This document shows positions 49,862 through 59,616 of a stretch of DNA of 64,000 nt, piece after piece. Made by a program: the position numbers and the translations under genes. Each line of letters starts with the position of its first letter. Positions within the stretch are counted from its first letter, which is position 1. Below the pieces are notes generated by a model. That model ran no database searches, was not told the DNA's origin, and worked only from the letters and a program-made list of their open reading frames with translations. Source of the DNA: Nocardia nova SH22a (lineage in GTDB: Bacteria > Actinomycetota > Actinomycetes > Mycobacteriales > Mycobacteriaceae); assembly GCF_000523235.1 (NCBI RefSeq), contig NZ_CP006850.1:5456001-5520000 (forward strand). The letters run 5' to 3'.

Positions 49862-50719
49862 TCAGTCGGCGGCGGCCGCGACCAGTGCGGTCGTATTCCG
49901 TTTGGGCGCGGTCTTGTAGTGGGTCAGGTAGATCATCGTGGCGGTGAAGAACAGTCCGCCGAGCAGATTCCCCAGCACGGTGGGCAACTCGTTCCACAAC
50001 AGATAATCGCCCCAGGTGAAATCCGCGCCGAGCAACAGGCCGATGGGGAACAGGAACATATTCACCACCGAGTGTTCGAAGCCCATCGCGAAGAACAACA
50101 TGATCGGCAACCACATCACCACGATCTTGCCCAGGACATCCTTGGCCAGGAAAGCGCCGACGACACCGGTGGAAACCATCCAGTTGCACAGCATTCCGCG
50201 CACGAAGACCGTGATCCACCCGGCGACACCGTGATCGGCATAGCCGAGGGTGCGATCCGAACCGATATGCGCGAGCTTCTGACCGTAGGCGGCGAACTGG
50301 TTGCCGACATCGGTGATCGAGGTGTCGAAGCCGTAGGTCACATAGACCGCGATCAGCACCGCGACGGTGAGCGCGCCGGCGAAATTACCGAGAAAGACCA
50401 GACCCCAGTTCCGCAACACCCCGCCCACCGTGACACCCGGACGTTTCGCGAGATAGGCGAGTGGGCCGAGGACGAAAACCCCGGTGAGCAAGTCGTATCC
50501 GAGCAGATAGAGCAGGCAGAAACCGACCGGGAAGAGGATCGCCCCCACCAGCGCCTGCCCGGTGTCCACGGTCACCTTCACCGCGAAAGCGGCCCCCAGC
50601 GTCAGCATCGCACTCGCCATGTACGCACGGATGAGGGTGTCGCGCGTGGACATGAAGATCTTCGACTCACCCGCCTCGATGAGCGACTGTGCGAGTTCCG
50701 GTGGTTTCACATAGGTCAA
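49862..50719 (-). CDS. Formate/nitrite transporter (FNT) family channel
   Basis: A 285-residue protein with six or more hydrophobic helices and FNT-type segments (FPVGFCLLYLLGYDLLTGVF, NWGLVFLGNFAGALTVAVL, RGMLCNWMVSTGVVGAFLAKDVLGKIVVMWLPIMLFFAMGFEHSVVNM in parts, LGNLLGGLFF). It moves small anions such as formate or nitrite across the membrane. TTG 50719 is preferred because GAGGAGG stands exactly five bases upstream; GTG 50764 would add 15 residues. With FdhA and demethylation upstream in the window a formate role is tempting, but the gene is 29 kb away. Confidence 0.86.
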   Translation of the reverse strand: MTYVKPPELAQSLIEAGESKIFMSTRDTLIRAYMASAMLTLGAAFAVKVTVDTGQALVGAILFPVGFCLLYLLGYDLLTGVFVLGPLAYLAKRPGVTVGGVLRNWGLVFLGNFAGALTVAVLIAVYVTYGFDTSITDVGNQFAAYGQKLAHIGSDRTLGYADHGVAGWITVFVRGMLCNWMVSTGVVGAFLAKDVLGKIVVMWLPIMLFFAMGFEHSVVNMFLFPIGLLLGADFTWGDYLLWNELPTVLGNLLGGLFFTATMIYLTHYKTAPKRNTTALVAAAAD

Positions 50720-50836
50720 CTGCGCCTCCTCGGTAGTGCGATCACTGTCACGCGATCGGTCCACACGCTAGAGAGATGATGTTTCGTCGAAGGAGGCCGA
50801 CGGTAACGGTCTGCTCGCGCGGCGCGGATTCCCACG

Positions 50837-51166
50837 GTGAGGACCTCCAACAACACATCCGCCTTCGCCCGCGGCGGTCTCTACGGACCACTGTTCGCCG
50901 CCGGTGCTCTCGGCTTCCAGCGGCGCCGACCGGCCGGCGGCGGGCGCGGCTGGATGATGTGGCCCGCGCTCACGCTGAGCGCCGGCGCCTATCGCGCACC
51001 GCCCGCCGAGGAGCGCGCCACCACGATCATCATGGGCGAGTCGTATATCGTCGCCGCGTACATCGACGTGTACGCGCACGACCTCCCCGCGGCATACAGC
51101 AGCAACCGCAGCTACGAATCCTGGCAGCAGCTCTGGCCACGACTACGCCACCTCGACGTGAAGTGA
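50837..51166 (+). CDS. Hypothetical 109-residue protein
   Basis: GTG 50837 opens a 109-residue frame with strong G/C third-position bias, so it is coding in all likelihood. The N-terminal half is Gly/Ala/Arg-rich with a possible short hydrophobic segment (GLYGPLFAAGALGF); the second half has MGESYIVAAYIDVYAHDLPAAYSSNRSYESWQQLW. No domain recognised. It is convergent with the nitronate-monooxygenase-like gene and divergent from the FNT channel. Confidence 0.55.
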   Translation: MRTSNNTSAFARGGLYGPLFAAGALGFQRRRPAGGGRGWMMWPALTLSAGAYRAPPAEERATTIIMGESYIVAAYIDVYAHDLPAAYSSNRSYESWQQLWPRLRHLDVK

Positions 51167-51169
51167 CGT

Positions 51170-52150
51170 TCATCGACGACATCCACTGCCTCGGGTCGCC
51201 CGCGCCACACTCTCGTCGTACTCTGCGGCGATCCGGTCCAGGATGCTCCGGCAGGTGAGTTCGGCGGTCACGACCCCGACACCGTGCCCTGCCGAGTAGA
51301 TGTGCGTTTTGCTCTGTCCGACGGACCAGTCGTAGGGCCCGGGGACCTTCGCGGTCCATCGGGTTTCCGGAGTCAATCCGATCGCGGAGAGCGACACGCC
51401 GAGCACACTCGTCGGGATTCCGGTCACCGCGTCCGTATCCCACACGTCGTCGATCCCGGCGGCGTACAGCGCCGCACGGTGTCCGGCCGAACTGGAGCTT
51501 TCGACCGCCGCGAGGAACCTCGTACCGCTGTAGCCGAGGTCGGCGCCGATCGTCTCGATCGCGCCGAGATGGCTCCCGTGGCCGATCCCGCCGGCCACGA
51601 TCACGATCCCGTCGAAGAACTCGCGAACAGCCTGGACGAAGGCGAAAGGACTGAATCGGCCGGTCTGACCGCCGGCACCCGCGCAGAGCAGCACGAGTCC
51701 GTCGACCCCGAGTTTCGCGGCCCGGCGCGCATGACGCAGTGACACGACGTCCGAGAAGACCAGTCCCCCATAGTCGTGCACATCGTCGATCACGACCTCG
51801 GGCCGGCCGACGCTGGCGATGACGATGGGCGATCGGCGTCGCTTGATGATCTCGAAATCGGGTTCGAAACGGGAATTGCTGTCGTGCGTCAGCAGATTCA
51901 CCGCGTAGGGAGCGGGACTGCGGCCCTCGGCCGACGCCCGGTCCAACCGGGTCTCGATCGCCGTGATCCATTCGTCGAGCAGTTCCGGCGTACGGGCGTT
52001 GATGCTGGGAAAGGCGCCGATCGCACCTGCGCGACAGGCTTCGGCCACCAACTCGGCCGTCGACACCCGGAACATCGGGGCGACGATCAGCGGTACTCGC
52101 AGCCTGCTCCGCAGTGCCGCACGACTGTCCCTGTGCCCATGGTCGATCAT
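51170..52150 (-). CDS. Nitronate monooxygenase/FMN oxidoreductase-like TIM barrel
   Basis: A 326-residue FMN TIM-barrel of the NPD/2-nitropropane dioxygenase family: VPLIVAPMFRVSTAELVAEACRAGAIGAFPSINAR, PIVIASVGRPEVVI, LCAGAGGQTGRFSPFAFV and VAGGIGHGSHLGAIETIGADLGYSGTRFLA. It binds FMN and oxidises nitronates, or acts as an enoyl reductase-type enzyme. AGGAAAAG precedes ATG 52150. It is the last gene of the minus-strand operon, 25 bases after the acyl-CoA ligase, so a role as a C=C oxidoreductase of CoA thioesters is possible. Confidence 0.85.
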   Translation of the reverse strand: MIDHGHRDSRAALRSRLRVPLIVAPMFRVSTAELVAEACRAGAIGAFPSINARTPELLDEWITAIETRLDRASAEGRSPAPYAVNLLTHDSNSRFEPDFEIIKRRRSPIVIASVGRPEVVIDDVHDYGGLVFSDVVSLRHARRAAKLGVDGLVLLCAGAGGQTGRFSPFAFVQAVREFFDGIVIVAGGIGHGSHLGAIETIGADLGYSGTRFLAAVESSSSAGHRAALYAAGIDDVWDTDAVTGIPTSVLGVSLSAIGLTPETRWTAKVPGPYDWSVGQSKTHIYSAGHGVGVVTAELTCRSILDRIAAEYDESVARATRGSGCRR

Positions 52151-52175
52151 CGATCTTTTCCTGTCTCGTCGAGGT

Positions 52176-53729
52176 CTAGTTGATTTCCCTGTCCGTGCCT
52201 TGCCAATACGGCGAACGAAGCACGGTTTTGAGCACCTTCCCCACGGCCGAGAGCGGCAACGGCGTCGCCCGCACCTCATAGGATCGAGGGATCTTGTAGC
52301 CGGCGATCAGCCCCCGACAGTGCGATTGCAGTTCCTCCAGCCCGAGCCTCTCGCCGGGGCGGCAGACCACGACGGCGTGCACCCGCTCGCCCCACCGCTC
52401 GTCCGGCACACCGATGACGGCCACCTGCGACACCGCGGGGTGGGACGCGATCGCGTTCTCGACCTCGATCGAGTAGACGTTCTCGCCGCCGGAGATGACC
52501 ATGTCCTTGGCCCGGTCGCGCAGTTGGAGGTAGCCCGCCGAGTCCAGGAAGCCGACGTCCCCGGTGCGCACCCATCCTTTCGACAGCGTCTGCGCCGTCA
52601 GCTCGGGTTGGTTCCAGTAGCAGGCCATGGCGCTGCTCGTCCGGATCCAGACCTCACCCGCCGCTCCCCGGGCCTGCGGCCGGCCTTCCTCGTCGAAAAC
52701 GCCCACTTCGCACCCGTAATGGGCCTGACCGACGGAGTGGCGGCGTCCTTCCGGATCATCGGGCTCGACCCGCAGGTCGTGCAGCGATGTCCCACAGCCG
52801 GCCGTCTCCGTCTGGCCGAAGTTCTGGATGAGCCGCGCGCGGGGGAACGCCGCCCGTGTTCGGGCGAGCAGCGTGTCGGAGATGGGGGATCCGCCGTACT
52901 TCAGAAGCTCGATGCCGTCGAACGCGCTCCGGTCGAAGCCCGGGGCATCCAGGGTCATGCCGATCATCGTGGGGACGAGCGCGGTCATGTTGACGTCGTG
53001 CGAGCGGACGACATCGGCAAACCGCTCGGGTGTGAAGGAGGACATGAAGACATGGGTGCCGGCCATGCCGGTGACCGCGATCCCCTGCTCCAGGTCGCCG
53101 AGGTGGAACATGGGAGCGACATGCAGATAACGCGGCCGCTCCGGAATGCGCTCGTCGAGGGCGAGGTGCGCGGCACCCGTCCACAACGACGACTCCGTGT
53201 GCACGACGCCCTTCGGATGGCCGGTCGTTCCTCCGGTGTAGAAGATGCCCACCCGATTCTCACCCGACCGGTCGGCAGGGTCGACGGCCTCGGCCTGCTC
53301 CCGGAGCCCGGCGGCGGTCAGGACTCCGCTCCGAGCCGGTGAGCCTTCCAGACGCACGATCGTCAGAGCATCGCCGAGCCGGGCGGTGACGTCGTCCGCC
53401 ACGGCCGACTGCGCATCATCGACCAACAAGGTGCGAAGACCCGAGTCGGCGATGCTGTAGATGTGCTCGTCGACCGCCCAGCGGGTGTTCATCGGGACGA
53501 CGAGGGCCCGCAACCACCACACCGCGTAGAGAGCTTCGTAGTAGGCGTCGGAGTTCAGGCCCAGCACACCCACACGATCTCCCGGTTCGACGCCGAGTGA
53601 CCGGAGCCCGCCCGCGAGCCTCGCGATACGCGACGCGACCTCCTCCCACGTCCGCTGCCGGTCACCGTCGACGGTGGCAATCGATGTGGGCGACTGCTGA
53701 GCCGCCCGCCTGACCGATTCGATCAGCAT
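52176..53729 (-). CDS. Acyl-CoA synthetase / AMP-binding ligase
   Basis: A 517-residue ANL-superfamily ligase: AMP-binding motif IFYTGGTTGHPKGVVHTE, GWVRTGDVGFLDSAGYLQLRDRAKDMVISGGENVYSIEVENAI and the C-terminal catalytic Lys in LSAVGKVLKTVLR. It activates a carboxylic acid to acyl-AMP and then to the CoA ester. GGAGGAG gives a very good start. It would CoA-activate the acid released by the neighbouring esterases for the crotonase, SDR and thiolase genes. Confidence 0.94.
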   Translation of the reverse strand: MLIESVRRAAQQSPTSIATVDGDRQRTWEEVASRIARLAGGLRSLGVEPGDRVGVLGLNSDAYYEALYAVWWLRALVVPMNTRWAVDEHIYSIADSGLRTLLVDDAQSAVADDVTARLGDALTIVRLEGSPARSGVLTAAGLREQAEAVDPADRSGENRVGIFYTGGTTGHPKGVVHTESSLWTGAAHLALDERIPERPRYLHVAPMFHLGDLEQGIAVTGMAGTHVFMSSFTPERFADVVRSHDVNMTALVPTMIGMTLDAPGFDRSAFDGIELLKYGGSPISDTLLARTRAAFPRARLIQNFGQTETAGCGTSLHDLRVEPDDPEGRRHSVGQAHYGCEVGVFDEEGRPQARGAAGEVWIRTSSAMACYWNQPELTAQTLSKGWVRTGDVGFLDSAGYLQLRDRAKDMVISGGENVYSIEVENAIASHPAVSQVAVIGVPDERWGERVHAVVVCRPGERLGLEELQSHCRGLIAGYKIPRSYEVRATPLPLSAVGKVLKTVLRSPYWQGTDREIN

Positions 53730-53751
53730 GAGATCTCCTCCCGATTCGCGC

Positions 53752-55788
53752 TCACGGCGTCACGACGACGCGGCACCGGGCGATGTTCTCGACGCCGAGT
53801 CCCTTCCCGCGGGCGCCTTCGCTGTGACCGGCGGCTCGGAACGTCACGAAGTAGGTGCCGGGATGGTCGAAGGCATGGGTCGCCTCGGCCGTGACCTGCA
53901 CGGGTTCGCCGTCGGGGACGGTTTGCGCACTGCGATCACCCCGGCCCTCGAAGTCCCAGGAGGTCCAGATGATGCTTCCCGCCCCGGGTGGCTGAATCGC
54001 GCGGCCCGACAGTCGGACCGGCTCACCCACCCGCACGGTCGCACGATCCTCACCGTCGGCGGTCACCGTCACGACCGGCTGCGGGCCGCCGCGCCGGTCG
54101 GCGGCGCCCGGCAGGAAGACCTCGCCTTCGTCCGAGAGCTCGAAGGCGGTGCTCGCCAGCGGGGCCTCGCCGTGCTCGACCCACTTGATCAGTGAGCGGA
54201 GAGCTTCCTCGGTCAACCCGTCGTAGCGGCACAGCCGCGCATCCCATGTGCCCCCGTCCTTCTCGGGGGTGATCAGCGTCAGGAGCGACGGCTCCACATG
54301 GCTCATGTGCTCGCCCCACCACATCCGATACTGCGCGTCGATGCCATTGCCCAGGCTCCGCTCGACCTTGCGCCTCCACGCCAGCGCGGCGTTGGCCCAG
54401 ATCAGACCGTCGTACACGCAGTTGACGTGGATGACCTTGCCGTCGAAGGCACCGCTCTGCCCGCCCGGCGGCTCGCCGTTCTCGACCGCGGGTGCCGGGA
54501 TCTGGGGGTACATCGGCTCGCCGGCGACCACCCATTTCGACAGTCCCCGCCATTCGTCGGGGAACCGTCCGGAATCCGGCAGATCGAGCATGTGCATCCA
54601 CCGGTGGCACAGCGCGAGGAAGGCGGAGTTGTCGACCGATACCTCGTCGCCGGGTCGAACGCCGGACCACATCTCCCGATCGCTCTCCGGGCTCACACTG
54701 AGGAATTCGCCGTCCACCTCGGTGATCGGCAGCATCCGTCCTGCGGCCGCGCCGGACTTGATCGTGACGATCGCCCCGTACAGACGGGTGGTATCGGCGG
54801 GCACCCGATCGAGAGTCACTGCCGTACGCTCGGCGGACACTGCCCCCGCCGTGGCGAAGCGAGTGCCCATCGTCGTATTCGTCTCGTCGGCGCCGAGAAC
54901 CGATGTGATTCGTGCGTCGTATCTTTCGACGTGCGCGGCGAGCCGTTCCGGCGCATCGTGTCCGACGTAGCCTCGCTTGTACCAGAAGTCGTGGTAGTAC
55001 GGATCGCGCTGGGCATCGGTTGCGAGGCCCCACAGCCACGGCCTGATCGGCCACACCTGATTCACCGCACCGCCCGGAAGGCCGTGCCGCAGCGCGCATT
55101 CCAGGCCCTCGCCTTCTTCGATCGTCAAGAGGGAGAACGGATCGCCCGATCCCCCGGGAGCCAGCGCATCGGAGATCTCCTGAATCCGGTGCCGGCAGGT
55201 CAGCCAGAAGTAGGCCGCAGCCCAGAACGAACCGCGGTGTCCGCCGGAGGGAGCCAGGTGCGGGGCCGCACCGTCCCAGACGTCGGGCCGATACTCGATA
55301 CAGGACATCGTCCGAGCCCCGCCCCCGGATACTCCGAATACGTAGGAGTACTGCGGTCGTGCACCGAAGAGGATCTCGGCGAGATGCCAGGAGAAACGCG
55401 CTGACTCCGCGCTCGCTCCGAAGCTCTGCAGTTCGTCGGCGAAACCGGCATCGGGTCCCGGGAAGTGGCCCTGGTTCGACTCCACGAGATAGGCGTCGAC
55501 CTCGTCGAACGCGAAATCGAGCAGCCACGACGTCGCCTCGGAGGCTCCGATCAGGCTCTCGTGACCGCCGTGACCGCCTTCGAGATACTGAATCATCCGG
55601 CCCGGACGACCGGATTCCGGAAAATAGAATTGAAAACGCGTCTCGGAATCACGGAATCCGCCGTGGACCACGCGGACGGAACGTTCACCGTCCTGCCGAT
55701 CGTCCTTGTCCACGTAGGCCGTTCCCAGCCCCGCTTCCTTGATCGGGAAATCCGGATAGTCCCCCACCAAGCTAGTGATCGCCGACAT
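53752..55788 (-). CDS. Large alpha/beta-hydrolase-like protein with C-terminal PKD-like domain
   Basis: A 678-residue protein without an evident signal peptide. A lipase-like elbow VFGVSGGGARTMS lies near residue 170; His candidates are in HVEPSLL and HLAPSGG. The last 110 residues resemble a PKD-type beta domain (SIIWTSWDFEGRGD and EATHAFDHPGTYFVTFRA). The central Trp/His-rich part (YYHDFWYKRGYVGHD) was not recognised; tannase-like enzymes are the closest idea. ATG 55788 follows GAGGAAG and overlaps the carboxylesterase stop by 17 bases. It probably cleaves a bulky ester but this is tentative. Confidence 0.7.
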   Translation of the reverse strand: MSAITSLVGDYPDFPIKEAGLGTAYVDKDDRQDGERSVRVVHGGFRDSETRFQFYFPESGRPGRMIQYLEGGHGGHESLIGASEATSWLLDFAFDEVDAYLVESNQGHFPGPDAGFADELQSFGASAESARFSWHLAEILFGARPQYSYVFGVSGGGARTMSCIEYRPDVWDGAAPHLAPSGGHRGSFWAAAYFWLTCRHRIQEISDALAPGGSGDPFSLLTIEEGEGLECALRHGLPGGAVNQVWPIRPWLWGLATDAQRDPYYHDFWYKRGYVGHDAPERLAAHVERYDARITSVLGADETNTTMGTRFATAGAVSAERTAVTLDRVPADTTRLYGAIVTIKSGAAAGRMLPITEVDGEFLSVSPESDREMWSGVRPGDEVSVDNSAFLALCHRWMHMLDLPDSGRFPDEWRGLSKWVVAGEPMYPQIPAPAVENGEPPGGQSGAFDGKVIHVNCVYDGLIWANAALAWRRKVERSLGNGIDAQYRMWWGEHMSHVEPSLLTLITPEKDGGTWDARLCRYDGLTEEALRSLIKWVEHGEAPLASTAFELSDEGEVFLPGAADRRGGPQPVVTVTADGEDRATVRVGEPVRLSGRAIQPPGAGSIIWTSWDFEGRGDRSAQTVPDGEPVQVTAEATHAFDHPGTYFVTFRAAGHSEGARGKGLGVENIARCRVVVTP

Positions 55789-57361
55789 GAGCATCTTCCT
55801 CTTCCACGAGGGAGCCGAAGCCCGGGCGGGCGAGATCCGCGTTCGAATAGCGGTCCCACGCCCGGCGTTCCTCCTCGAGCGGCGCGTCGAGGACATGGAT
55901 CCGCTCGCCGAGCATCATGGTCCGGCGGGCGTCGCCGTACGCGGGCCACGAACCCAGCGCCGCGGTCGAGGGGTCGCCGGTCCGGGCGAAGGCGCCCCAG
56001 GCGTCCATCATGGCCTCGGAGAGCGCTCGGGCGGCCGGACCGGCGCCCCACGCGGCGGCGTGCTCGTCGTCGAGATCGTAAGTGCCGAACACGTATCCGA
56101 TCTCACTGCCGTGGGAGGCGCCGTGTCCGCCGTCGCCGGTCGGTCTGGTCCAAGTGAACATGTAGGAGTAGGTCGCCGGCTGATGCCGTCGATGCGCGTC
56201 GAGGAACCGGGTCGACGGGACCCGCACGCTGTCGGTGGCGATGGCGCCGGCCAGATCCGCCTCGGTGTCCCGCGCACTCCGTGCCCGGCGCGCCTCGCGG
56301 TAGACGGGGAGCAGTTCGACCGGGTCGACGCCCGGCGGCAGGAACCTTCTGGTCTTCACCAGCGGCGACTCCGGCCCGGCGTATCCGTCGATCACGAAGA
56401 GGTTCGTGATCTCGTCACGCGTGGTCCCGATGATCACCGGGACGTCGCGAGACGAGCCGTCGGCCACCTCCTCGACGATCTGACGCGGCAGCACCTGCCC
56501 GTCCACGACGTGACGCAGGAACCGGTCACCGCTGCCGGGGTCGGCGGTGGCGTTTCGCAACGCGTTCGGTGCGGCGGCGATCAGGTCGTCCGCCGACAGA
56601 CTCCGAAGCCCCTCCGCGTCCCGGGACGAGACGTCGACGTGGTCGATGAACTCCTGCGCCAACTCGTTCGCGTACTCGATCTCCAGTCCGGGATGTGCCA
56701 CACCACTTTGCGCAATCGCCTTGTGGAACAACCCCTTCGCGCTCGGCATCGCCATCAGCGCAGCGGCCGACCAGCCACCGGCCGACTCGCCGAAGACGGT
56801 CACATTGCCGGGATCGCCGCCGAAGGCCGCGATGTTGTCCCGCACCCATTTCAGCGCCGCCACCTGATCGAGCAGACCCTCGTTCCCGGTGGAGGGGATC
56901 GCACCGCCGGTGACCCGGTCGAGGTTCAGGAACCCGAACGGTCCCACCCGATAACTCGTCGTCACGACGACGACGTCACCGCGGCGGGCGAGGTGCCGGC
57001 CGTCGTACAGGGGATTCGACGCGGACCCGCTGTTGAATCCGCCCCCGTGGATCCAGAACAGCACCGGCCGGCGTTCGTCGTCGGTGTGCGGCGTCCAGAC
57101 GTTCAGGTACAGGCAATCCTCGTCCTGTGGACCGTCGACGGAGAACAAGGCGAACGGGCCGCCCGACATGGACAGTTGTGGACACGACGGACCGAACTCG
57201 TCGGCCGGAAGGACGCCCTCCCAAGGCTCCGGGGGCTCCGGCGGCGCCCACCGTCGCTCCCCGACGGGCGCAGCCGCGAACGGGATGCCCTTGAAGACGG
57301 CGACGCCGTCGGCTTCGGTTCCCTCGAGCACTCCGTATGTGGTCTCGACCCTGATGCTCAC
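55772..57361 (-). CDS. Type-B carboxylesterase
   Basis: A 529-residue carboxylesterase: VFKGIPFAAAPVGERRW, EDCLYLNVWTP, oxyanion FWIHGGGFNSGS, nucleophile elbow VTVFGESAGGWSAAALM with the catalytic Ser, RDNIAAFGGDPGNV before it and HGSEIGYVFGTYD with the His. The usual acid region is in TTRDEITNLF. Start overlaps the upstream stop (ATGA), so it is coupled with the Abhydrolase_10-type gene. One of five hydrolase genes in a row; a hydrophobic ester is the likely substrate. Confidence 0.92.
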   Translation of the reverse strand: MSIRVETTYGVLEGTEADGVAVFKGIPFAAAPVGERRWAPPEPPEPWEGVLPADEFGPSCPQLSMSGGPFALFSVDGPQDEDCLYLNVWTPHTDDERRPVLFWIHGGGFNSGSASNPLYDGRHLARRGDVVVVTTSYRVGPFGFLNLDRVTGGAIPSTGNEGLLDQVAALKWVRDNIAAFGGDPGNVTVFGESAGGWSAAALMAMPSAKGLFHKAIAQSGVAHPGLEIEYANELAQEFIDHVDVSSRDAEGLRSLSADDLIAAAPNALRNATADPGSGDRFLRHVVDGQVLPRQIVEEVADGSSRDVPVIIGTTRDEITNLFVIDGYAGPESPLVKTRRFLPPGVDPVELLPVYREARRARSARDTEADLAGAIATDSVRVPSTRFLDAHRRHQPATYSYMFTWTRPTGDGGHGASHGSEIGYVFGTYDLDDEHAAAWGAGPAARALSEAMMDAWGAFARTGDPSTAALGSWPAYGDARRTMMLGERIHVLDAPLEEERRAWDRYSNADLARPGFGSLVEEEDAHVGDH

Positions 57362-58737
57362 GCGACCACCTGCCCGGACAGTCGCCGGAAATCGTCGCGC
57401 GCCTCCGCAACGAGCGCGGGCACATCGCGTTCGAGCAGCACACCCGCGGCAACGGCCTCGCGAGCGGCCTCCTCGAACCGGGCCATATAGGTCTGCTCGT
57501 CGCCGTACATCGCCAGGATGCCGGCCGCCGACAGCGGATGACTGGATCCCGCAACGAAACTCAGCCAGTCGTCACCGAGCGGGATGGCGTCGTGCCGTGC
57601 CAGGGGGACTCGGACCTGCGGGAGCCGGATGCCGCCCTCGGCGATGCCGATCTGGTCGCGGACGATCGTCTCGTTGTCGAATTCGATGCGCGGCGCGATC
57701 GGTGGCAGTGTGCCGCTGTCCACCCAGGCGGCCATGTGGTGGTAGGCCGCGTCGTCCACCGGCGCGATCGGCACCCGGTTCATCCCCGGGGTGACGGCCA
57801 CACTGCTTCGGCGGCCGAGCTCGATGCTGCGCTTGATGCCCTGCTCCGCGACGTGTGAACTGCCGGTCACCTCCCACCAGCGGAACCTGTCGGTGTCCGG
57901 CTGGCGGACGTTGCGGCAGGCGAGGGCCTCGAGCTCGGAGTTGACGATCATCACCGGCACGTCGAGATCGTCGCGGATGAGGTTCTCCGCGCTGTTGGCC
58001 CCGGGTTTCGCATGTGTCGCGCCGCCCAGCGTGGCGATCTGGTCCCCGACCTCGAGCGGTGTGCCGGTTCCGAAGTACAGGCGCAGCACGAAGCCGTCGT
58101 AGACGTGCGCCAGCGGGTGCACGGCGTTGATGTAGGCGCCCAGACGTCCAGCGGACTGCGAACTTCCGTGCGCGATGAGGTTGCGGACCGGCAGGCCGCC
58201 CATCGGGTCGACCGAGCGATCGCGTTCGGGGCCGATGGCGCGTCCGGCCTGGCTGAAGATGTCGAAGGAGTAGTCGTCGCCCGGGACGGAGAGTGCCCCG
58301 TACCGCTCGGGGTCCCAATCGACCAGACCCGCGCGGGTCTCCGGCACACCGCGCACACCGCCCGGCTGAGCGCTGACACCGACTGCAGCGCAACCACTTT
58401 CGAGCATCTCGACAGTGAGCCCGTCGATGGTGTCGCTACCGGCGGAGACATTCGTCCAGCACACGAAGACCGTGCCGCTGAACTTCTCCGGATCGGCCGG
58501 GCGGTACACGACGATTCGGGTCTTGTACGGGGCGCTCCCGACCGGTTCTGCCTGCCAGTGCCCGTCTCGGCCGATCTCCGCGCCGGGCGCCGGAACGTAC
58601 CGTTCTGCCTCGCCTTCGAGGAAGTACTCCTCTTCGACGTAGTCGTATGCCGCGAGATCGACCGCTTGCCGGTAGTACGGGACACCGCGCCCGCCGGTGA
58701 CCGGTCCGGTGACCACAGGCCGTCGTGTATCAGCCAT
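57358..58737 (-). CDS. Abhydrolase_10-type hydrolase, copy A
   Basis: A 459-residue protein of the alpha/beta hydrolase-domain type (PF20091-like). Blocks: KTRIVVYRPADPEKFSGTVFVCWTNVSAG, YDFDIF-like SFDIFSQAGRAIGP, nucleophile region IAHGSSQSAGRLGAYINAVHPLA, and SSHVAEQG with a candidate His. AACAGGAGG precedes ATG 58737. It is a clear paralogue of the gene at 59617 (same blocks throughout, such as LVDWDPERYG and PLARHDA), separated from it by a broken HSL-type hydrolase. Esters are the usual substrates of the group; few members are characterised. Confidence 0.87.
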   Translation of the reverse strand: MADTRRPVVTGPVTGGRGVPYYRQAVDLAAYDYVEEEYFLEGEAERYVPAPGAEIGRDGHWQAEPVGSAPYKTRIVVYRPADPEKFSGTVFVCWTNVSAGSDTIDGLTVEMLESGCAAVGVSAQPGGVRGVPETRAGLVDWDPERYGALSVPGDDYSFDIFSQAGRAIGPERDRSVDPMGGLPVRNLIAHGSSQSAGRLGAYINAVHPLAHVYDGFVLRLYFGTGTPLEVGDQIATLGGATHAKPGANSAENLIRDDLDVPVMIVNSELEALACRNVRQPDTDRFRWWEVTGSSHVAEQGIKRSIELGRRSSVAVTPGMNRVPIAPVDDAAYHHMAAWVDSGTLPPIAPRIEFDNETIVRDQIGIAEGGIRLPQVRVPLARHDAIPLGDDWLSFVAGSSHPLSAAGILAMYGDEQTYMARFEEAAREAVAAGVLLERDVPALVAEARDDFRRLSGQVVA

Positions 58738-58740
58738 TGT

Positions 58741-59582
58741 TTCCTCCTGTTGCGTTCGTTTCCGGGTGGTCGGCCGAAGAGCTTCGCTCGTGGGTGCCGA
58801 GCATTGCCGGACCGAGCCCGGTCCTCGATGTAGGCGGGCGGAAGCCCGGAGTAATCCGCCGCTCGCGCGGGTGCGGCGTACGGCGACACGTCGGCAGTGC
58901 CGACGCGCTCGCCGAGCAGGGCCGCCCAGGCCCACCGATTCGCCGCCCGATCCCACCCGCCGGTGCCCTCGTTCTGCCGGGTCGACACGGTCGCGTCACG
59001 GTCGTCGAGCATCGGGCACATCAGCAACTGGCCGTGCAGCCGCAGCCCACCGCGATCCCTCGCCATCAACGCGACGCCCGCCGCCAGCCCTCCCCCGGCG
59101 CTCTGTCCGGCGACGATCAGCCGGTCGCGGTCGACACCGAGGTCTTCCGCGTGCTCGGCCGTCCACAGCAGTCCCGCGTAGCAATCCTCGATCGGCTGCG
59201 GGTCGGGGTGCTCGGGCGCGAGACGGTAGTCCAGCGTCACGACGACGGCGTCGTCGCGCTCCATCCAGTCGAAGAAATGGAACACCCCGCCCAGGCGGGT
59301 GCCGAAGATCATTCCGCCGCCGTGCAGGTGGTAGATCACCGGCCCGCCCGGGCGGCGGCGCGGGTATTCGAGTACCGAGAGTGTCAGGTGGCCGTCGGGG
59401 ATCTCGATGTCACGGGCGAGGACGCCCCGTTCGCGCAGGGATGCCTCGTAGTCCATGGTCGAGGTCGCGAGGCGCAGGGCATCGAGCGAATCTCGGCTCA
59501 GGACAGGGAAATTCGTGCGGAAGGTCTCGAACGGCTCCTCCAGCTCGGGGTCGAGCGGGAGGCGGGGTACCACTTCGGTCAT
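58741..59582 (-). pseudogene. HSL-type alpha/beta hydrolase truncated at its 3' end
   Basis: From ATG 59582 the frame encodes a normal HSL-family start: LEYPRRRPGGPVIYHLHGGGMIFGTRLGG (HGGG oxyanion), VVTLDYRLAPEHPDP and nucleophile elbow LIVAGQSAGGGLAAGVALM. The match stops at YSGLPPAYIE (near 58835). The following acid and His motifs (usually about 70-90 residues) are missing, the sequence is not homologous in any frame, and no stop occurs before the next gene start at 58737. An internal deletion that joined two genes explains this. The frame runs on out of register through copy A to about 57951 and cannot be a real fusion. Likely inactive. Confidence 0.75.
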
Positions 59583-59616
59583 CGGTACCGCTCCTGTGCT
59601 CGCATGTGGCCGCGCC

